Below are positions 1 to 12,382 of a stretch of DNA of 64,000 nucleotides, one piece after another (within the stretch, counting starts at the first letter, position 1; each line of letters starts with the position of its first letter). Location: NCBI GenBank assembly GCA_964007475.1, contig OZ023275.1, positions 11,387,829 through 11,451,828 on the forward strand. The letters are read 5' to 3'. Origin of the DNA: Hybos culiciformis (Eukaryota; Arthropoda; Insecta; Diptera; Hybotidae). Below the pieces are notes generated by a model. The model saw nothing but the letters and a program-made list of their open reading frames with translations, was not told the DNA's origin and searched no databases. The translations under genes were made by a program, and so were the position numbers.

Positions 1-7
1 TATATAT

Positions 8-664
8 ATAGTAGTCAGGGCCGGCCTTCTGGGGGGTGCGACGGGTGCGACGGGTGCAAGGCACCCGGGCCCCCAATTTTAAAGGGCCCCAGATTTTAAA
101 TAAAATAAATCATGAATAAGAACAAAATTTCACATATGCTGTATTCATTTAAAAAAGACACATACTTATGGATATAAAAAATGAAAATAAAAACAGTCTC
201 TCTTAGTTAAATATTCAAGTAGCTCCTGCCTTGGCGAAAAATCGCACATACTTATGGTTATAAAAAATGTAAATCAAAACAGTGAATATTGAATTTTTTT
301 TATAGAAATGATGAAAGTACATTCTTTAAGTTTCATCGTTTTATTACAAAAGTACTAAATATGCCTTTTTTCATTATGAAAAAGCTTTGATAGTACATAT
401 ACAGAATCATTAATGTTACGGTTTCATTTTAAACGTTTTAAAGGGTTACTACTTCGTACCTTTTGCTAAGAGGGTAAGTGTTAGTGGCATTCTGTCAATT
501 TATTTTTTGTTTATATTTTTTTGAACTACATCGCTTTTTTAAATAATAAATATTACTATATAATTTGAATACTTTTATTCTGTTATATTAAAAAAAAATT
601 GGGGCCACCAAGAAAATATTTGCACACTGGCCTTTTAACATCGAAGGCCGGCTCTGATAGTAGT
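8..664. mobile_element. Non-autonomous hAT element with 8-bp TSD
   Basis: The element body is 16-656. It begins CAGGGCCGGCCTTC and ends GAAGGCCGGCTCTG, which are inverted copies of each other apart from one base. The 8-bp direct repeat ATAGTAGT lies at 8-15 and again at 657-664. Inverted ends starting CAGGG with an 8-bp duplication are diagnostic of the hAT superfamily. The 641-bp interior is AT-rich with no transposase frame, so it is a non-autonomous copy. The intact target duplication suggests a fairly recent insertion. Confidence 0.9.
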
Positions 665-1410
665 ACCCCTTTTTTTTGCTTAACATGTCATCTAAATTCT
701 TATTAATTTCAGTATATATTTAAGATTGATGAATTATCGTGTCTTTAATCGTGACATTTAAACATTGAAGAAAATTTAAAAAGTCATCGAAATAAAGTTG
801 TTCATTAAAATATTTTTCAAAAACATACATGCATACATTGTACGTGTGTTATAGGAATATATTTTTTTAATCTTAAAATTTAAGGGTTAAATCTTAAATA
901 ATTTTAGATATTACTCAATTATTTTTATGTATTGTTAAATTCCACACATGACATCGATTGCTCTGTAGAATTTTTCAATACAGTAATAATTTTTTTTTAA
1001 TTTTTTTGCAAAACTTCAAAAATAAAGCGCGTTCTTTATATTTTCGCCTCTAATATTGTTTTAGGCTCATCAAATCGACCTGTCTTAAGAACTCAAGATA
1101 TCGTTCACAAAGTACAAAAAGGCGAGTAAACTAATATACATACTATAAAGACCAGAATCAATTTATTTTCATGACATTGTGATTTTTGATTATTAATCTA
1201 CGCAAAACACAATTAATTTTAAAAGCGCTGTGGCGCCTAATAACATACTTATGTTCAACGGCTCTGTTGTAATCACATATATTATTTAAATCCCATTTAT
1301 ACATATAACATGCCACCATTATTAATTTTTGGCTTTGTGCATGCTAAAAAAATTTCCATCACAGTAATTCATTGCGGAACTTAAAAACGAGTCACATTTT
1401 TTTTACAAAT
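665..1410. other. AT-rich spacer upstream of the receptor gene
   Basis: No coding frame, RNA gene or repeat end is recognisable here. It may hold the promoter and 5' untranslated region of the gene starting at 1411, but no confident core promoter motif is visible. A short string at 871-891 (TCTTAAAATTTAAGGGTTAA) recurs at 4979, next to the palindrome there. Confidence 0.4.
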
Positions 1411-2725
1411 ATGTTATTATCGGAAAACATTTTCAGGAAAATTGTTATTATTTTTTTTTATTTATCAAAAATTTATAACATCAATGATTGTGTTTTTCAC
1501 AGAAAATTCAAAGTTTTTGTACAGAATAAGTTCCAAAAACATTTTCAAATACTTGTACGAAATATGGTAGCAATGATTTTACCATTTGTATGTTATCAAT
1601 TTATTTTCGTAGTATTAAAAGATCGCAAACCACTAAAAATGTCAATTTGCGTAAAAATTACTGTGATTATGCATGCTTCTACTTATATCATTATATCGTT
1701 GTCATCTAAATTTTTGAATATGTCAAACAGAATTTTGAAGTTACATTTTAAAATTACTGGACTCAAAGGTGAACAACTATTGGTTCCCAAGGATTTAATG
1801 ATAATACTGGCAATATCTCTTTTTATCACAATTTATTTTCATTTTGAAATTATTATTTTTAACATCTGTCGGCCGGTTGATGAAAATAAACAAAGAGGAA
1901 TTTTGGATTGGTGTTCTATTTTCATTCTTTTTTATACACAAAATTTTAATACACTTCAGCAAAATTTTTACATAATTGTAATTGTAATAATAACAAATTT
2001 AACCCGGATTATCATCAAGCATAGGGATCAGTTAATTTCTGACCCATTGATAAGAGATGAAATCTTATTTAAAAAATTACAAGTTTTGGAAAAACTTCAA
2101 ATAAAAATTAATAAAACTGTAATGGAATTTCATAAAAGTTTTGAACTAAAAATTGCTTTGTCAATTTTTATCAATTGTTTCCAAATAGTATTTTACAGTT
2201 TTTATGTGTCACAAAAAATCCAGGGGATAAACTTAAAAACGTATTATATTTTTCCATTCATCACGATGATTACACTATTAGTTAACATTATTCTGTGCAA
2301 TATGTCAGTTGAAATTCTAATAAGAAACTTCAAAGAAGACAAAAACAATATCTTGATTTTTGATTTGAATAAAATAAATAGCAGAATCCTAGAAAAGCAG
2401 GTGAAATTTTTTTTTTCAGAAATATTTTAATTTTAAACTTTTTTCTGTTTTGAAATAAACAAGTTAATGTAAAAAAACTTTCATAAGACATAAAAAGCTT
2501 TTCACGGATTCAAAAATAAAAATATTACTTTTAAGAATTTTGACATCTTTTGATTTTGATTTTTAAACTTACTTTCAGATGGATCGAATTGTATTCTACA
2601 AAAAAAGGATTAATTGTACATTTGATTTTTATGGATCTTATGCATTGTCCAATAGGAGTATTTTGGCTTTTGTTGCCACAACATCATCTTTTTTAATTAT
2701 ATTGTTGCAATTTCCAGAAAATTAA
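1411..2725 (+). CDS. Candidate insect gustatory receptor (two exons)
   Basis: Exon 1 runs 1411-2400 and exon 2 runs 2579-2725, joined in phase 0 across a 178-bp intron with donor GCAG/GTGAAA and acceptor ACTTTCAG. The joined frame encodes about 378 residues, within the usual 350-450 of insect Gr proteins. It has several hydrophobic segments (for example ILAISLFITIYFHF and FITMITLLVNIILCN) and no signal peptide, as expected of these seven-helix ligand-gated channels of sensory neurons. The family assignment rests mainly on the last exon: a short final helix ending SSFLIILLQF matches the position and form of the TYLVIL(L/I)QF signature that closes insect Grs. The frame is open upstream to 1348 but the first in-frame ATG is at 1411; an upstream exon cannot be excluded. 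Ligand and subfamily cannot be inferred. Confidence 0.72.
2401..2578 (+). other. Intron of the gustatory receptor candidate
   Basis: It begins GTGAAA after GCAG and ends TTACTTTCAG. Reading through the donor gives only nine more codons before a stop. Splicing restores the conserved receptor C-terminus in frame, which is the reason for calling it an intron. Confidence 0.75.
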
Positions 2726-3762
2726 TTATTTTTATACAATATTTTAAGATATTAATTGTAATGAAATTTGAAAGTAACTTTTATATTAAATTTCATAACG
2801 ATAACATTTTTTTCAGTATTTATTAATTTCGGATCTCAGAAATTTTATAAAAATACACCAATTTGAATATAATATCACTTTCCTAAAAAACATATTCCCG
2901 CGCTACTAAATTTATAAAAGTGTTCCTTTTTATAATGTAAATTAAATTTTAATTAAAACAAGTCATTCTGGGGCGAAAAAATTGTTAAAAATATATTTTA
3001 TTAAATAATAACTGGTCCAAAATTATATGTTAAATAAATCGTAGCAAAAGTTCCAACACCAAAATAATAGTTTTTCTAGCGAAGAAAAATCTAATCTTGC
3101 TAAGTAATTCACTAGAGCTGCGGCAGCTGTCTGTTTTTTCAGTGTATGTGCTATGATCCTATGATCTTAAAAAATTATAAATTTACTATAATGATAATAC
3201 AAACATAATAGTTCGGTCAAGTCAACCCAAAAAATAGGGACAAAGTTACATTAATTCGAAGCAAGCTAAAAATTGGTATGATTGTTCAAAATACCATTAT
3301 AAATGAACTGTGAAAAGTCCCAATTGATCCGGTGTGTGTCAAAAAATTTATTCAAGGTCAAAGGTGGGAAAAATGGTTTTTTTGAGTTTTTTAGCCAAAC
3401 GATAAGTTTTATCGTAAAATAGCTCAGACAAAAATTGTAGATCGTACAATTATCTACAAAAAAGGTCTCTATAGCTTTTTTTGTAAGAGTCACCGTTTCT
3501 GAGTTATAATTATTCAAAAAGTTTAATGAGCTATTCATCATAATATGCACAAGAGAGCCATGTACATACATCACTAGAGTTGTAGTATAAGTTAATGTAT
3601 TGTATACTGCTTTAATGTGCATGGGAGAGGGAGTTGAAAACAACACATTTACAATGAAAAAAATAAACAAAAATGTTCAAAATGAAGCAAGGAAATAAAA
3701 TTTAATTAATACGGAAGTAAATTTATTTCTCGAAATGATTTCAAACCGGATGATTTAAGATC
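2726..3762. other. AT-rich intergenic stretch
   Basis: Nothing convincingly coding is present. A minus-strand open frame at 3266-3670 has no recognisable domain and its composition fits a decayed interspersed repeat. The receptor gene's polyadenylation site probably lies near the start of this stretch, where A-rich motifs abound, but no single site stands out. Confidence 0.4.
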
Positions 3763-3898
3763 AGCTAATTCCTAAAATATTAAAAAAAAATTAGTAATTT
3801 TTCCAAAAAAAATTATTCATTTTCTTTTTTGCAAAAAAAAAAATCGAATAATTTTTTTTTAGAAAAATTACTAATTTTTTTTTTATTATTTTAGGAAC
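3763..3898. repeat. AT-rich inverted repeat (MITE-like)
   Basis: The left arm (ATTCCTAAAATATT followed by an A-run, then TTAGTAATTTTTCC) is mirrored by the right arm (AGAAAAATTACTAATTT followed by ATTATTTTAGGAACT). Arms are roughly 55 bp around a short spacer that contains CTTTTTTGC. No target duplication is obvious. It is either a small fold-back transposon or a hairpin from local inverted duplication. Confidence 0.6.
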
Positions 3899-4554
3899 TA
3901 ATGGTCTTCTTAAATTTTATTTAATTTTATTTTTAATTATTAAAAAAAATAATAATAATTTTATAATTATTTTTTTTATAATTAAAAATAAAATCAAATA
4001 ATAATTATATAATTATAAATTATATTTACAATAAATAATCTCCTTGTTGCTGCCATTTTCCTCGTTTGTTCATAAAAGAAAAAAAAATTCTTACTTGACA
4101 TTTGACAATTGACAGCAAACTTTATAATGACAACAAAGATATTTTCAGGGTTACCATTGTTCTATTTTTATTTATTTTGTTTTTTTGAATAAAAATAAGT
4201 GCAATTTTTGAAGTGTGGTTTAAATTTTTGTACTAAAATCCAAACACACTCGTTTAAAAATTTAGTAGTAGAGGTTCGAAGATCCTTTAAAAATAGTAGA
4301 TTGAAACACATGTTAAGAAAATTCATCGATTGATCGACTGGCCGCTTTTTAGAAAAAAAAAAAATAGCCGCGTATTTTTTTATTGGTACTTTTTTTTTTT
4401 TTTTTTGGTCAGAGGGAAAATATAGATTAGCTCAGAGGGAAAATATAGATTTTTAGCATTATAAACTAAGCTTTGTTTGACATTGATATGATGCATGTGA
4501 GAGGTATACATTTGCAATTTTTTTTTTTTTTGTATTTGTCTGTATTGAAATATT

Positions 4555-4978
4555 GTGAGTGTGAGTGATATTATTTTTGTTTATAGTATTACGCAGTTTA
4601 AAATGAAGAATGTAAATACAATATAGAGCAATGTAAATACAATTTACATCACAGGGAAATGTAAATACAATTTACATTCCTCTATAATTGCATGTGTATT
4701 GATGCATGTAATAGACCATTTACCGAGCTAAATTTGCGAATGTAAATACAACTTACCGAAGCCATGCGCATTAAAATATTTTAATGTGCATGTGTTCGGG
4801 AAGTTGTATTTACAATCGCAAATTTAGCTCGGTAAATGGTCTATTACATGCATCAATACACATGCAATTATTGACTTAAGTAAATTTTATTTACATTTCC
4901 CTATAATCTAAATTGTATTTACTTACTTCATTTTGAGCTGCGTAATACTATAAACAAAAATAATATCACTCACACTCA
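4555..4978. repeat. Long palindromic fold-back element
   Basis: The left end GTGAGTGTGAGTGATATTAT is the inverse of the right end at 4959-4978, and the arms (about 210 bp each) also share ATAGTATTACGCAG and AATAGACCATTTACCGAGCT with their complements. The centre is CATTAAAATATTTTAATG near 4770. The arms carry internal repeats of the phrase AATGTAAATACAA. A related piece occurs in the lachesin intron at 18640-18802, so this is a dispersed family rather than a local accident. Confidence 0.8.
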
Positions 4979-5412
4979 TCTTAAAATTTAAGGGTTAAAG
5001 AATTTACTTCTTTTTTTTAGTGAAATTATATTAAATATAATTTAAATAGTCTCATAATATACGTAATAATTAATATACCAATTTATATCTACATGTAACT
5101 TAAATATATAGTTGAAATACACATAGTTATGAATAATGATAAGAAAGCCCATACTATACTGTGTATGCTACTTCAAAAGGAAATTCGATGAAAATATTCG
5201 ATATTTTCTGTCAATTTATATTGAAAAGGGGCAACAATTTTTAAATATTTTTATATAAAGGCTGCATATTTTTAGAAATATAAATAATGTTCATTTTTAT
5301 TTTCTTGGTATTAGGAATAGAAATAGAATCCATAAAAACAAAATAAAAATTAGCACAATATTTTCTTGTATCAAACAAAAAAGTGTGTATGTACATATAT
5401 TGCATGTAGTAT
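4979..5412. other. AT-rich spacer
   Basis: No gene or repeat terminus is recognised. A 69-codon minus-strand frame at 5241-5450 runs into the neighbouring inverted-repeat element and shows no domain. Confidence 0.35.
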
Positions 5413-6088
5413 ACATATCGTCGATCCAAAATTATAAGTCTTATCTGCAAAAACTAAGTTTCGAGAAAATCGACTTTAAAGTTTTGGAACGCTCGAAAAA
5501 AAAATTGAGCCGAAAAACTTTTTAATTTGTTTTCGTAATTCGCCTCAATAATCTTTCTAGATTTGTGTCTTAAAAGCATATTTTATGCTACCAAGTAATA
5601 ACAGACTTTTTTTAACTTCTTTACCTTAAGGTCAGAGAAAAATTGAAATTTCATACAGATACGATATTATATTACTGAAAATTTTTGTTCAAATATTTTT
5701 TTTTTCAAGTATATTTTAAACACTTTAATTACATAAAATGATCTTTTACAACTTTTAAGAATTAAGAGACAATTATTTATTTTAAAGCCAAATTATATAT
5801 AGAAATAGCAGTTACGACATTATAATATTGAATTTTTTTTATCGATATTTTACATACAATTCTGTCGTAAATGACATCATTTTGTTGGTTACGACATTAT
5901 AATATTTTATTGAATCTTTTTTAGGTCACTTACGACATAATCGACATTGAATATCTCGGGAACTATTAAAGATACAGCAACGTGGATGACAGATTGAAAG
6001 ATCATCTCAAAAAATATAAAGATCAATTCTTAACTCATTTTCGCAAAAAATGCAGATACGACATTATAATTTTGGGCCGACGATATGT
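5413..6088. mobile_element. 676-bp element with ~37-bp terminal inverted repeats
   Basis: The left end ACATATCGTCGATCCAAAAT and the inverse of the right end, ACATATCGTCGGCCCAAAAT, match with two differences, and similarity continues through TTATAA...TATCTGCA. Internally the phrase TTACGACATTATAATAT occurs more than once (near 5812 and 5889), so subterminal repeats are present. No transposase frame and no clear target duplication are seen, so the superfamily is left open. Confidence 0.7.
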
Positions 6089-9000
6089 CAATTTGTCATT
6101 CTTAAAGTATTATTTACATCCAGCCACCTAATACTAATCCTGTTATGACAAATTTGTATAAATATTAAAGCTTATAAACAAATCATTCTTGTCATGTAAT
6201 TTTTATTAAAAATGTTAAATAAAGTAAGATTTATGCGATAACTAACTTTTTAAGGCTCTGAAAACATGTTAAATATAAACAAAAAAATATGTCAATACAT
6301 ATTTTATGAATTTTTATCATGAAACTCTTGCATAGTATATGATATTTTTAATTTATTAAATTATAACTTGAAACATTTTATATTGTCATGGGATTCATAA
6401 TTCAAATTTTTCATTTTTAAAAACACATAACTCTTCGAAAGTATATATATTTATTAGAAATATTAATGGAATAAGTTGTACTTTAAGCGTAATTTATATA
6501 GGTAGTGCTAAAGATCGGGAAAACATTTACGGAAAAATTACAGAAAAGGAACAACTATAGAAAAAAGTGGAGAAAAAATTAGAGTTTCAAAAAAGGCATT
6601 ATTATTTTCAAATTTTTATAAAATAAATAATTTTATTCAAATAATAAAAATATGTAGTTTTTTATTTGATATAGCAATGGAACACAGCTCTCAAGTGTGA
6701 AAACCTGGTTTTCGCGGATCTTGTTCCGGGCTTTGTGGGCTAGTAACGATCAGATTTGAAGGGAGTGAATTTTATTTTTATTTATATTTTTATTTATATA
6801 TTTTTATATGTATTTTTATTAAGAACAAAGTCGTAATGGGTGCCTAAAGATATAATATAAAAATTTCTTCACGTATATTCATATACATAATTACATATAG
6901 ATTATATTTTTCCTTTCATTTTACTGCCTGGATATATAAATTAGAGTAAAAATGTTGACAAATTGCGAAAAAACTTAATATTTTAAAAAACTACATAGTT
7001 GGGAAAAATTATTTTTCTCAGGAAAGATTTTTTATGACCCTTTACTTATATTTGTATTTAATTTATCATTGATAATTGAAATCAAATTAAAAAATTTGCG
7101 AACACATATTTACCTACATATTACATGATATAGTTTACATATTAAATTCTTAAAGATATGAAAGTTTATTTGAAAAATTTATAGTTAAAGGGAAACTATT
7201 ATATTAAATTCAATAAAGATTTTTGATTGAAATTTTTACTTTTTCATAGGAAAAAATTACTATGTTTTATTACTTTATAAAAGAATTAAGTTATCCGACT
7301 TATTCAAAATGTGCACAATAAGATCTTATTCAGCACTATAATCTGTATGAAATAAACTTTAAAATAAAATATTTTTGTATTGAATTAAATTTGCATATCT
7401 TTCTGAAACAGCATAACTTTAAGCAAATCAATTTAAAAAGATTCACATTTTTAAAGAAATTGACCAAAAAAACATTAATCTACGTATACATACTATGAAT
7501 TTTTTAAAGATATGTATGTGCATAAAAATTAACGAATTTTCAGAAGGGAAAAAAAATTAGAATCAAGTTGCTGTAACTAAAATTTAGCTACAAGTAATAA
7601 TCAACATTAGACTTAATGCCAATTATTCAAATATTGACAAGACGAAAAAACCAAAGTGTAAAAATTATTTAATTTTCATATAAAAGATTTACCTTTCTTT
7701 ATTTTTTAATCCTATTCAAAACCTTTTTTTTATGTACATTTCGTAAATCAGAATTACTTATATTACGACCCAGTTTCATTCTTACAGAAAAGAGGATTTA
7801 TGACAAAAAATATAACCGCATTTCAAATAAAAAAAAATCTTAAAATTTTATTCAAAGTAGACGACACGCATGAAAAAAGCCATTATGCGTTAATTTTAAG
7901 AGTTTAAAAAAAAAATTAAAAAATAACATAAAATTTCAAAATAAAAACAAACTTTATTGTTTAATAAAATAAATTCTAATTTCCTGTAATAAAATAAAAA
8001 AAAAAAATTAAATACAAAACATTTTCATGGAAAATATACTTATGTGCTGTATATGTTTTACATGTAAAATATATCTACTACATGTTGTTGGCAATAAGCC
8101 AAAATAATATTCTTATAAATAAAATAATCCTTTCACAACATAAACATGCTTACAGTTAAATAAAATTTCATTTCACTGTAGGATTTTTTTTTTCATTATA
8201 TAATATGTACCTACTTATGTCAAAATGTAGAGTTCAAGGTTAATTTAATTGGTTGTTGTAATTAACAATTTTACAACATTTTCGCAATAAAAGTTTTTAA
8301 TTAAATGTTAAAAATTCAATCTTTTTTTTTTTTTTTTTCTTTAAAACTCTTATTTTCTACTTTTTTTTATTAGATACTTACTTATTTATTGTGTTATTTA
8401 AGATATGTATAATGTATATATAATGTAACGAAGAGTATACAGACTGTAAAAATATGTGATTGGAATTTTACGAATTTCCATATATTTTTTTAAATTAGGA
8501 ACTATCAAAAATTTAACATATAAGTATAAAAATTGATGTAGGAAGTTTTAGTGCTTAATGCAGAACACTTTGCGCTAAGCGGGAAAATTATAGAAAATTA
8601 TTTTTTCTCGATTCTCTCGGCTAAATAGAAATTATTAATATTGAATTGCTTAATACATTCTGAAACAATATTTAAAAAGTTTTTATAATTTTTTGTTCGC
8701 TGATTAAATAAAATAAAAAAATGTATCTTCCCCATAAGTTAAAAAAATATTAGTTTTAAGAAATTTAAATTTTAATACATAACATAATTTTATATGTATT
8801 TATATCTTACAGGCATAATCATAATTCTAACAAAAAGGGTATCTTTTTACGTGTATTAAAAGTTATTGTTTTAGTTCTGTTCTCTCCAGAAAGGATGTAA
8901 AATTTAATGACATAAATTTTTGTTTAATAACCGTGAATTATGTTATTTTAAAGTTTATGACTTTCAATAATACTTTTATTCGATGTTGATAACAAAATAT

Positions 9001-9169
9001 CTGTTAAGCCACAAAAGTCATCAAAAACTTATTCAATAATTTTTTTTTTAAATATTTTGTGTCCTGATTAAAAATTCAGACTATATTATTAAAAAAGATA
9101 AAATTCATTGATTATCAAATTATGTACAAAATATAGCACATATTATATTTAAGACTTTATTAAATTTAT
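6089..9169. other. Featureless AT-rich stretch
   Basis: About 3 kb of A/T-dominated sequence with many homopolymer runs and stops in every frame. I find no exon-like segment, RNA gene or transposon terminus. Confidence 0.4.
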
Positions 9170-9416
9170 AAAAAAAAACACGAAGCAGTCATAGGAACTG
9201 CCGAAAGAAGTTTATACTTAAAGCTTTAAACTATGAAATAACAATGACTACAAATAATGGACTGCTTTTGGACTGCTGGACTGATTTTTATTTTAATTTA
9301 AATTTTGTACTGAGCAGCCCATCATTTATAGCCACTGTTATTTCATAGTTTAAAGCTTTAAGTATAAACTTCTTTCGGCAGTTCATATGACTGCTTCGTG
9401 TGTTTTTTTTATATTT
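9170..9416. repeat. Foldback end unit, left copy
   Basis: Two arms of about 75 bp (ACACGAAGCAGTCATAGGAA ... TTTAAACTATGAAATAACA, and its inverse ending CTGCTTCGTGTG) surround a spacer of roughly 85 bp with CAGTCCA-type phrases. The arms include GAAGTTTATACTT, a relative of the hairpin motif seen in the Helentron-like termini of this window. A degenerate copy occurs at 14459-14633 in inverted orientation, and a half copy at 27678-27800. Confidence 0.8.
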
Positions 9417-11085
9417 TGAGCCAGGACGACTCTAAAAGTAGCTAGCTACCCAAAACTTTTGGGCAGGTAATCTTTATTTCACCGGCGCTACCTATTTAAA
9501 AAACTTTTTTTTTTGCATATTTTAAGCAGGGAAGACCCTAACCATAGCTCCCTCTCCAAAATTTTTGGTCAGGTAATTCCACCCTCACTTCCGCCCTCAC
9601 TTCCGCCCTCACTTCCGCCCTCACTTCTGCCCTAACTACCAACCTCTCTTCCGCCCTCACTTCCGTCCTGATTTCCACCCTGATTTCCGCCCTCACTACC
9701 ACCCTCACTTCCGCCCTCACTTCCGCACTCACTTCCGCCCTCACTTCCGCCCTCACTTCCGCCCTCACTTCCGCCCTCACTTCCGCCCTCACTTCCGCCC
9801 TCACTTCCGCCCTCACTTCCGCCCTCACTTCCGCCCTAACTTCCGCCCTCACTTCCGCCCTCACTTCCGCCCTCACTTCCGCCCTCACTTCCGCCCTCAC
9901 TTCCGCCCTCACTTCCGCCCTCACTTCCGCCCTCACTTCCGCCCTCACTTCCGCCCTCACTTCCGCCCTCACTTCCGCCCTCACTTCCGCCATCACTTCC
10001 GCTCTCACTTCCGCCCTCACTTCCGCCCTCACTTCCGCCCTCACTTCCGCCCTCACTTCCGCCCTCACTTCCGCCCTCACTTCCGCCCTCACTTCCGCCC
10101 TCACTTCCGCCTTCACCTCCGCCCTCACTTTCGCCCTCACTTCCACCCTCACTTTCGCCCTCACTTCCGCCCTCACTTCCACCCTCACTTCCGCCCTCAC
10201 TTCCGCCCTCACTTCCGCCCTCACTTCCGCCCTCACTTCCGCCCTCACTTCCGCCCTCACTTCCACCCTCACTTCCGCCTTAATTCCACCCTCACTTCCA
10301 CCCTCACTTCCGCCCTCACTTCCACTCTCACTTCCGCCCTCAATCCCGCCCTCACTTCCGCCCTCACATCCGCCCTCACTTCCACTCTCACTTCCGCCCC
10401 CACTTCCGCCCTCACTTCCGCCCTAACTTCCGCCCTCACTTCCAACCTCACTTCCGCCCTCACTTCCGTCCTCACTTCCGTCCTCACTTCCGTCCTCACT
10501 TCCGTCCTCACTTCCGCCCTCACTTCCGCCCTCACTTCCGCCCTCACTTCCGCCCTCGCTTCCGCCCTCACTTCCGCCCTCACTTCCGCCCTCACTTCCG
10601 CCCTCACTTCCGCCCTCACTTCCGCCCTCACTTCCGCCTTCACTTCCGCCCTCATTTCCTCCCTCACTTCCGCCCTCACTTCCGCCCTAACTTCCGCCCT
10701 CACTTCCGCCCTAACTTCCGCCCTACCTTCTGTCCTCCGTTCCGCCCTCCCTTCCGACCTCTCTTCAGCCCTTACTGCCGCCCTCTCTTCAGCCCTTACT
10801 GCCGCCCTCACTTTCTTCCTTTTTTTTGGGCAGGTAATCTTTATTTCTCACCCGAGCTACCTATTTTGAAAAAAAAAATTATTTTGGTATATTTTGAGGC
10901 GGGAAGACTCTAACTGTAGCTCCGTATCCAAAATTTTTGGTCAGGTAATCTAATTATTTGACCGGCGGAAAAATTTTTTTTTAACATATTTTGAGCCGGC
11001 ACGACCTAACCGTAGGTCCCTGCCCAAAAAATTTTCGGCAGGTAATCTTTATTTCACCGGACCTACCTATTTTGAAAAATAAATT
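9417..11085 (+). repeat. ~100-bp tandem units (left arm)
   Basis: Each unit contains ATATTTTGAGCC-like sequence, ACGACCTAACCGTAG, an AAAATTTTTGG run, AGGTAATCTTTATTTCACCG and GCTACCTATTT. Units are visible at 9417-9576 and 10819-11085; the gap between them is filled by the 12-bp minisatellite. The same unit forms arrays at 27852-28696 and 30413-31608, and inverted units at 13725-14458 and 32012-32153. Confidence 0.8.
9577..10818. repeat. 12-bp minisatellite, about 100 copies
   Basis: The unit is CACTTCCGCCCT, nearly perfect for long stretches, with scattered variants such as CACTTCCACCCT and CACTTCCGTCCT clustered toward the right. The array is strongly pyrimidine-biased on this strand. Because 12 is a multiple of three and the unit lacks stops, the minus strand gives open frames of repeating AEVR residues at 9538-10272 and 10269-10811. 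These are by-products of the repeat: there is no splice context and no non-repetitive coding flank. It sits where a tandem unit would otherwise continue after AGGTAATTCCACC. Confidence 0.92.
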
Positions 11086-11439
11086 TTAGTTGTTAAATAA
11101 TTTGTAAACGAAAGATTTTTAAAAAATAATTTGAATTTAAATTTTCCGCGCCAAATTATTTTGTTTTTATAAATGACAAATGATTATTGAACTACCTAAT
11201 TTGAAAAAAAATTTAAATTTTAAAAAATTTGTAAACGAAAGATTTTTAAAAATAATTTGAATTTAAATTTTTCGCGCCAAATTATTTTGTTTTTATAAAT
11301 AATAAATGATTATTGAGTTGACTCATTTTTTTTGAGTATTCAAACGGTACAGCATGTCGTTTTTTTTTTAACTCAAATTCGAATGAGTAAAAAAATTTTT
11401 ACCCCCTACAGAATTACTCATTTATATCATACACCGCGC

Positions 11440-11458
11440 CTAAAGAAGTATAAACTTC
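11440..11458 (-). repeat. Helentron-like hairpin terminus (copy a)
   Basis: CTAAAGAAGTATAAACTTC, preceded by CACCGCGC and, farther upstream, ACCCCCTACAG. On the minus strand this reads GAAGT-TTAT-ACTTC-TTTAG followed by GCGCGG. The GAAGT/ACTTC stem and the TTTAG tail recur at seven places in the window. Confidence 0.7.
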
Positions 11459-11589
11459 AAAAATTAATATATGAAAACCATCCAAAAAAAATGGCAATAG
11501 TTAAGTGTTATATAGCTTAGTTGAAAAACTTTATTAAAGTAAATATGATTTATTCTTGGTTTGGTTAACGTCTGTTTTTAATATTTTTG

Positions 11590-11745
11590 ATGAATTAAAC
11601 GACCAATTTGTTCAGACAAAAAATTTTTTTTCCTTTATATTAAATCTTTGATTATTAATTTACATTCAAAATTTGCTGACGTTTCGACCTTTGTTGTAGG
11701 TCCTCTTCAGAGCACTAAAAATTTTTTAACAAATTATTTTAAAAA
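11590..11745 (-). repeat. Penelope-type terminal repeat with hammerhead-like motif (left)
   Basis: This block is the inverse of 12545-12705, with very few differences. On the minus strand it contains, at about 11675-11715, TGCT-CTGAAGA, a stem formed by GACCT and AGGTC, then GAAAC-GTC-AGCA. The order CTGANGA / stem II / GAAA / GTC, with TGCT pairing to AGCA as stem I, is the hammerhead layout described in Penelope-like retroelements. It lies downstream of the endonuclease tail on the same strand, where a Penelope 3' terminal repeat should be. Confidence 0.6.
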
Positions 11746-12382
11746 AGATATCATTATTAAATAAATAAATCAAAAAAATTAAAAAACAATTAAACTCAAA
11801 GTATGTAAAACAGTAACTAAAATACATAAGAACATTAAAATACTTACAAATTATTATAAGTTAATAATTAAATGACATGATAAAATTATGTATTTTATTT
11901 TTATTCTTAAAACTTAAAATTTAAATCTCTTTTTTTCCTTTTTTCATTATAATAAATTTCAAACATTTTTTTTTTTATATATTAGCAATTATGTTTATAT
12001 TCACAACCACTTCGTTAGTATGTATAAAACTAAATGAAAAAAATGAAAAAATGAAAAAAATGGAAAAAAAATTTTTCGAAAAATTGATCTATAAAACTTT
12101 AAAATAAAATTGCAGGTACAAAAAATTTTTAATTGAAAAGAAAAAATTATTTTGAATAATTTTAAGAAACATTTTGGATATTGTTCTCTAAAAAACCTTT
12201 ACGACATGAATCAAAATATGATAAAACAAATCATAAGTTCAAGGAACTCTAATTAATATTACTGTCAAACAATGATAAATCAATATTAATGTATTTTGAT
12301 GTATTTTGACAAAAATTGTCCATAGAACAAAAAACCTAAAAACTCTCAGTATACAAAAAATCAAAATTGACGTTAAATGTAA
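11746..12382 (-). other. Probable 3' untranslated region of the Penelope fragment
   Basis: A/T-rich, stop-rich DNA between the endonuclease stop at 12383 and the terminal repeat at 11590-11745. It has no counterpart in the opposite arm and so forms most of the centre of the inverted structure. Confidence 0.4.

Noticed and set aside
3266..3670. 134-residue minus-strand frame
   Set aside because: No recognisable domain, Phe/Asn/Tyr-rich, no splice or initiation support; it looks like a decayed dispersed repeat.
9538..10811. Two long minus-strand frames of repeating AEVR residues
   Set aside because: They are translations of the 12-bp minisatellite, whose length is a multiple of three and whose unit lacks stops; there is no non-repetitive coding sequence or splice context.
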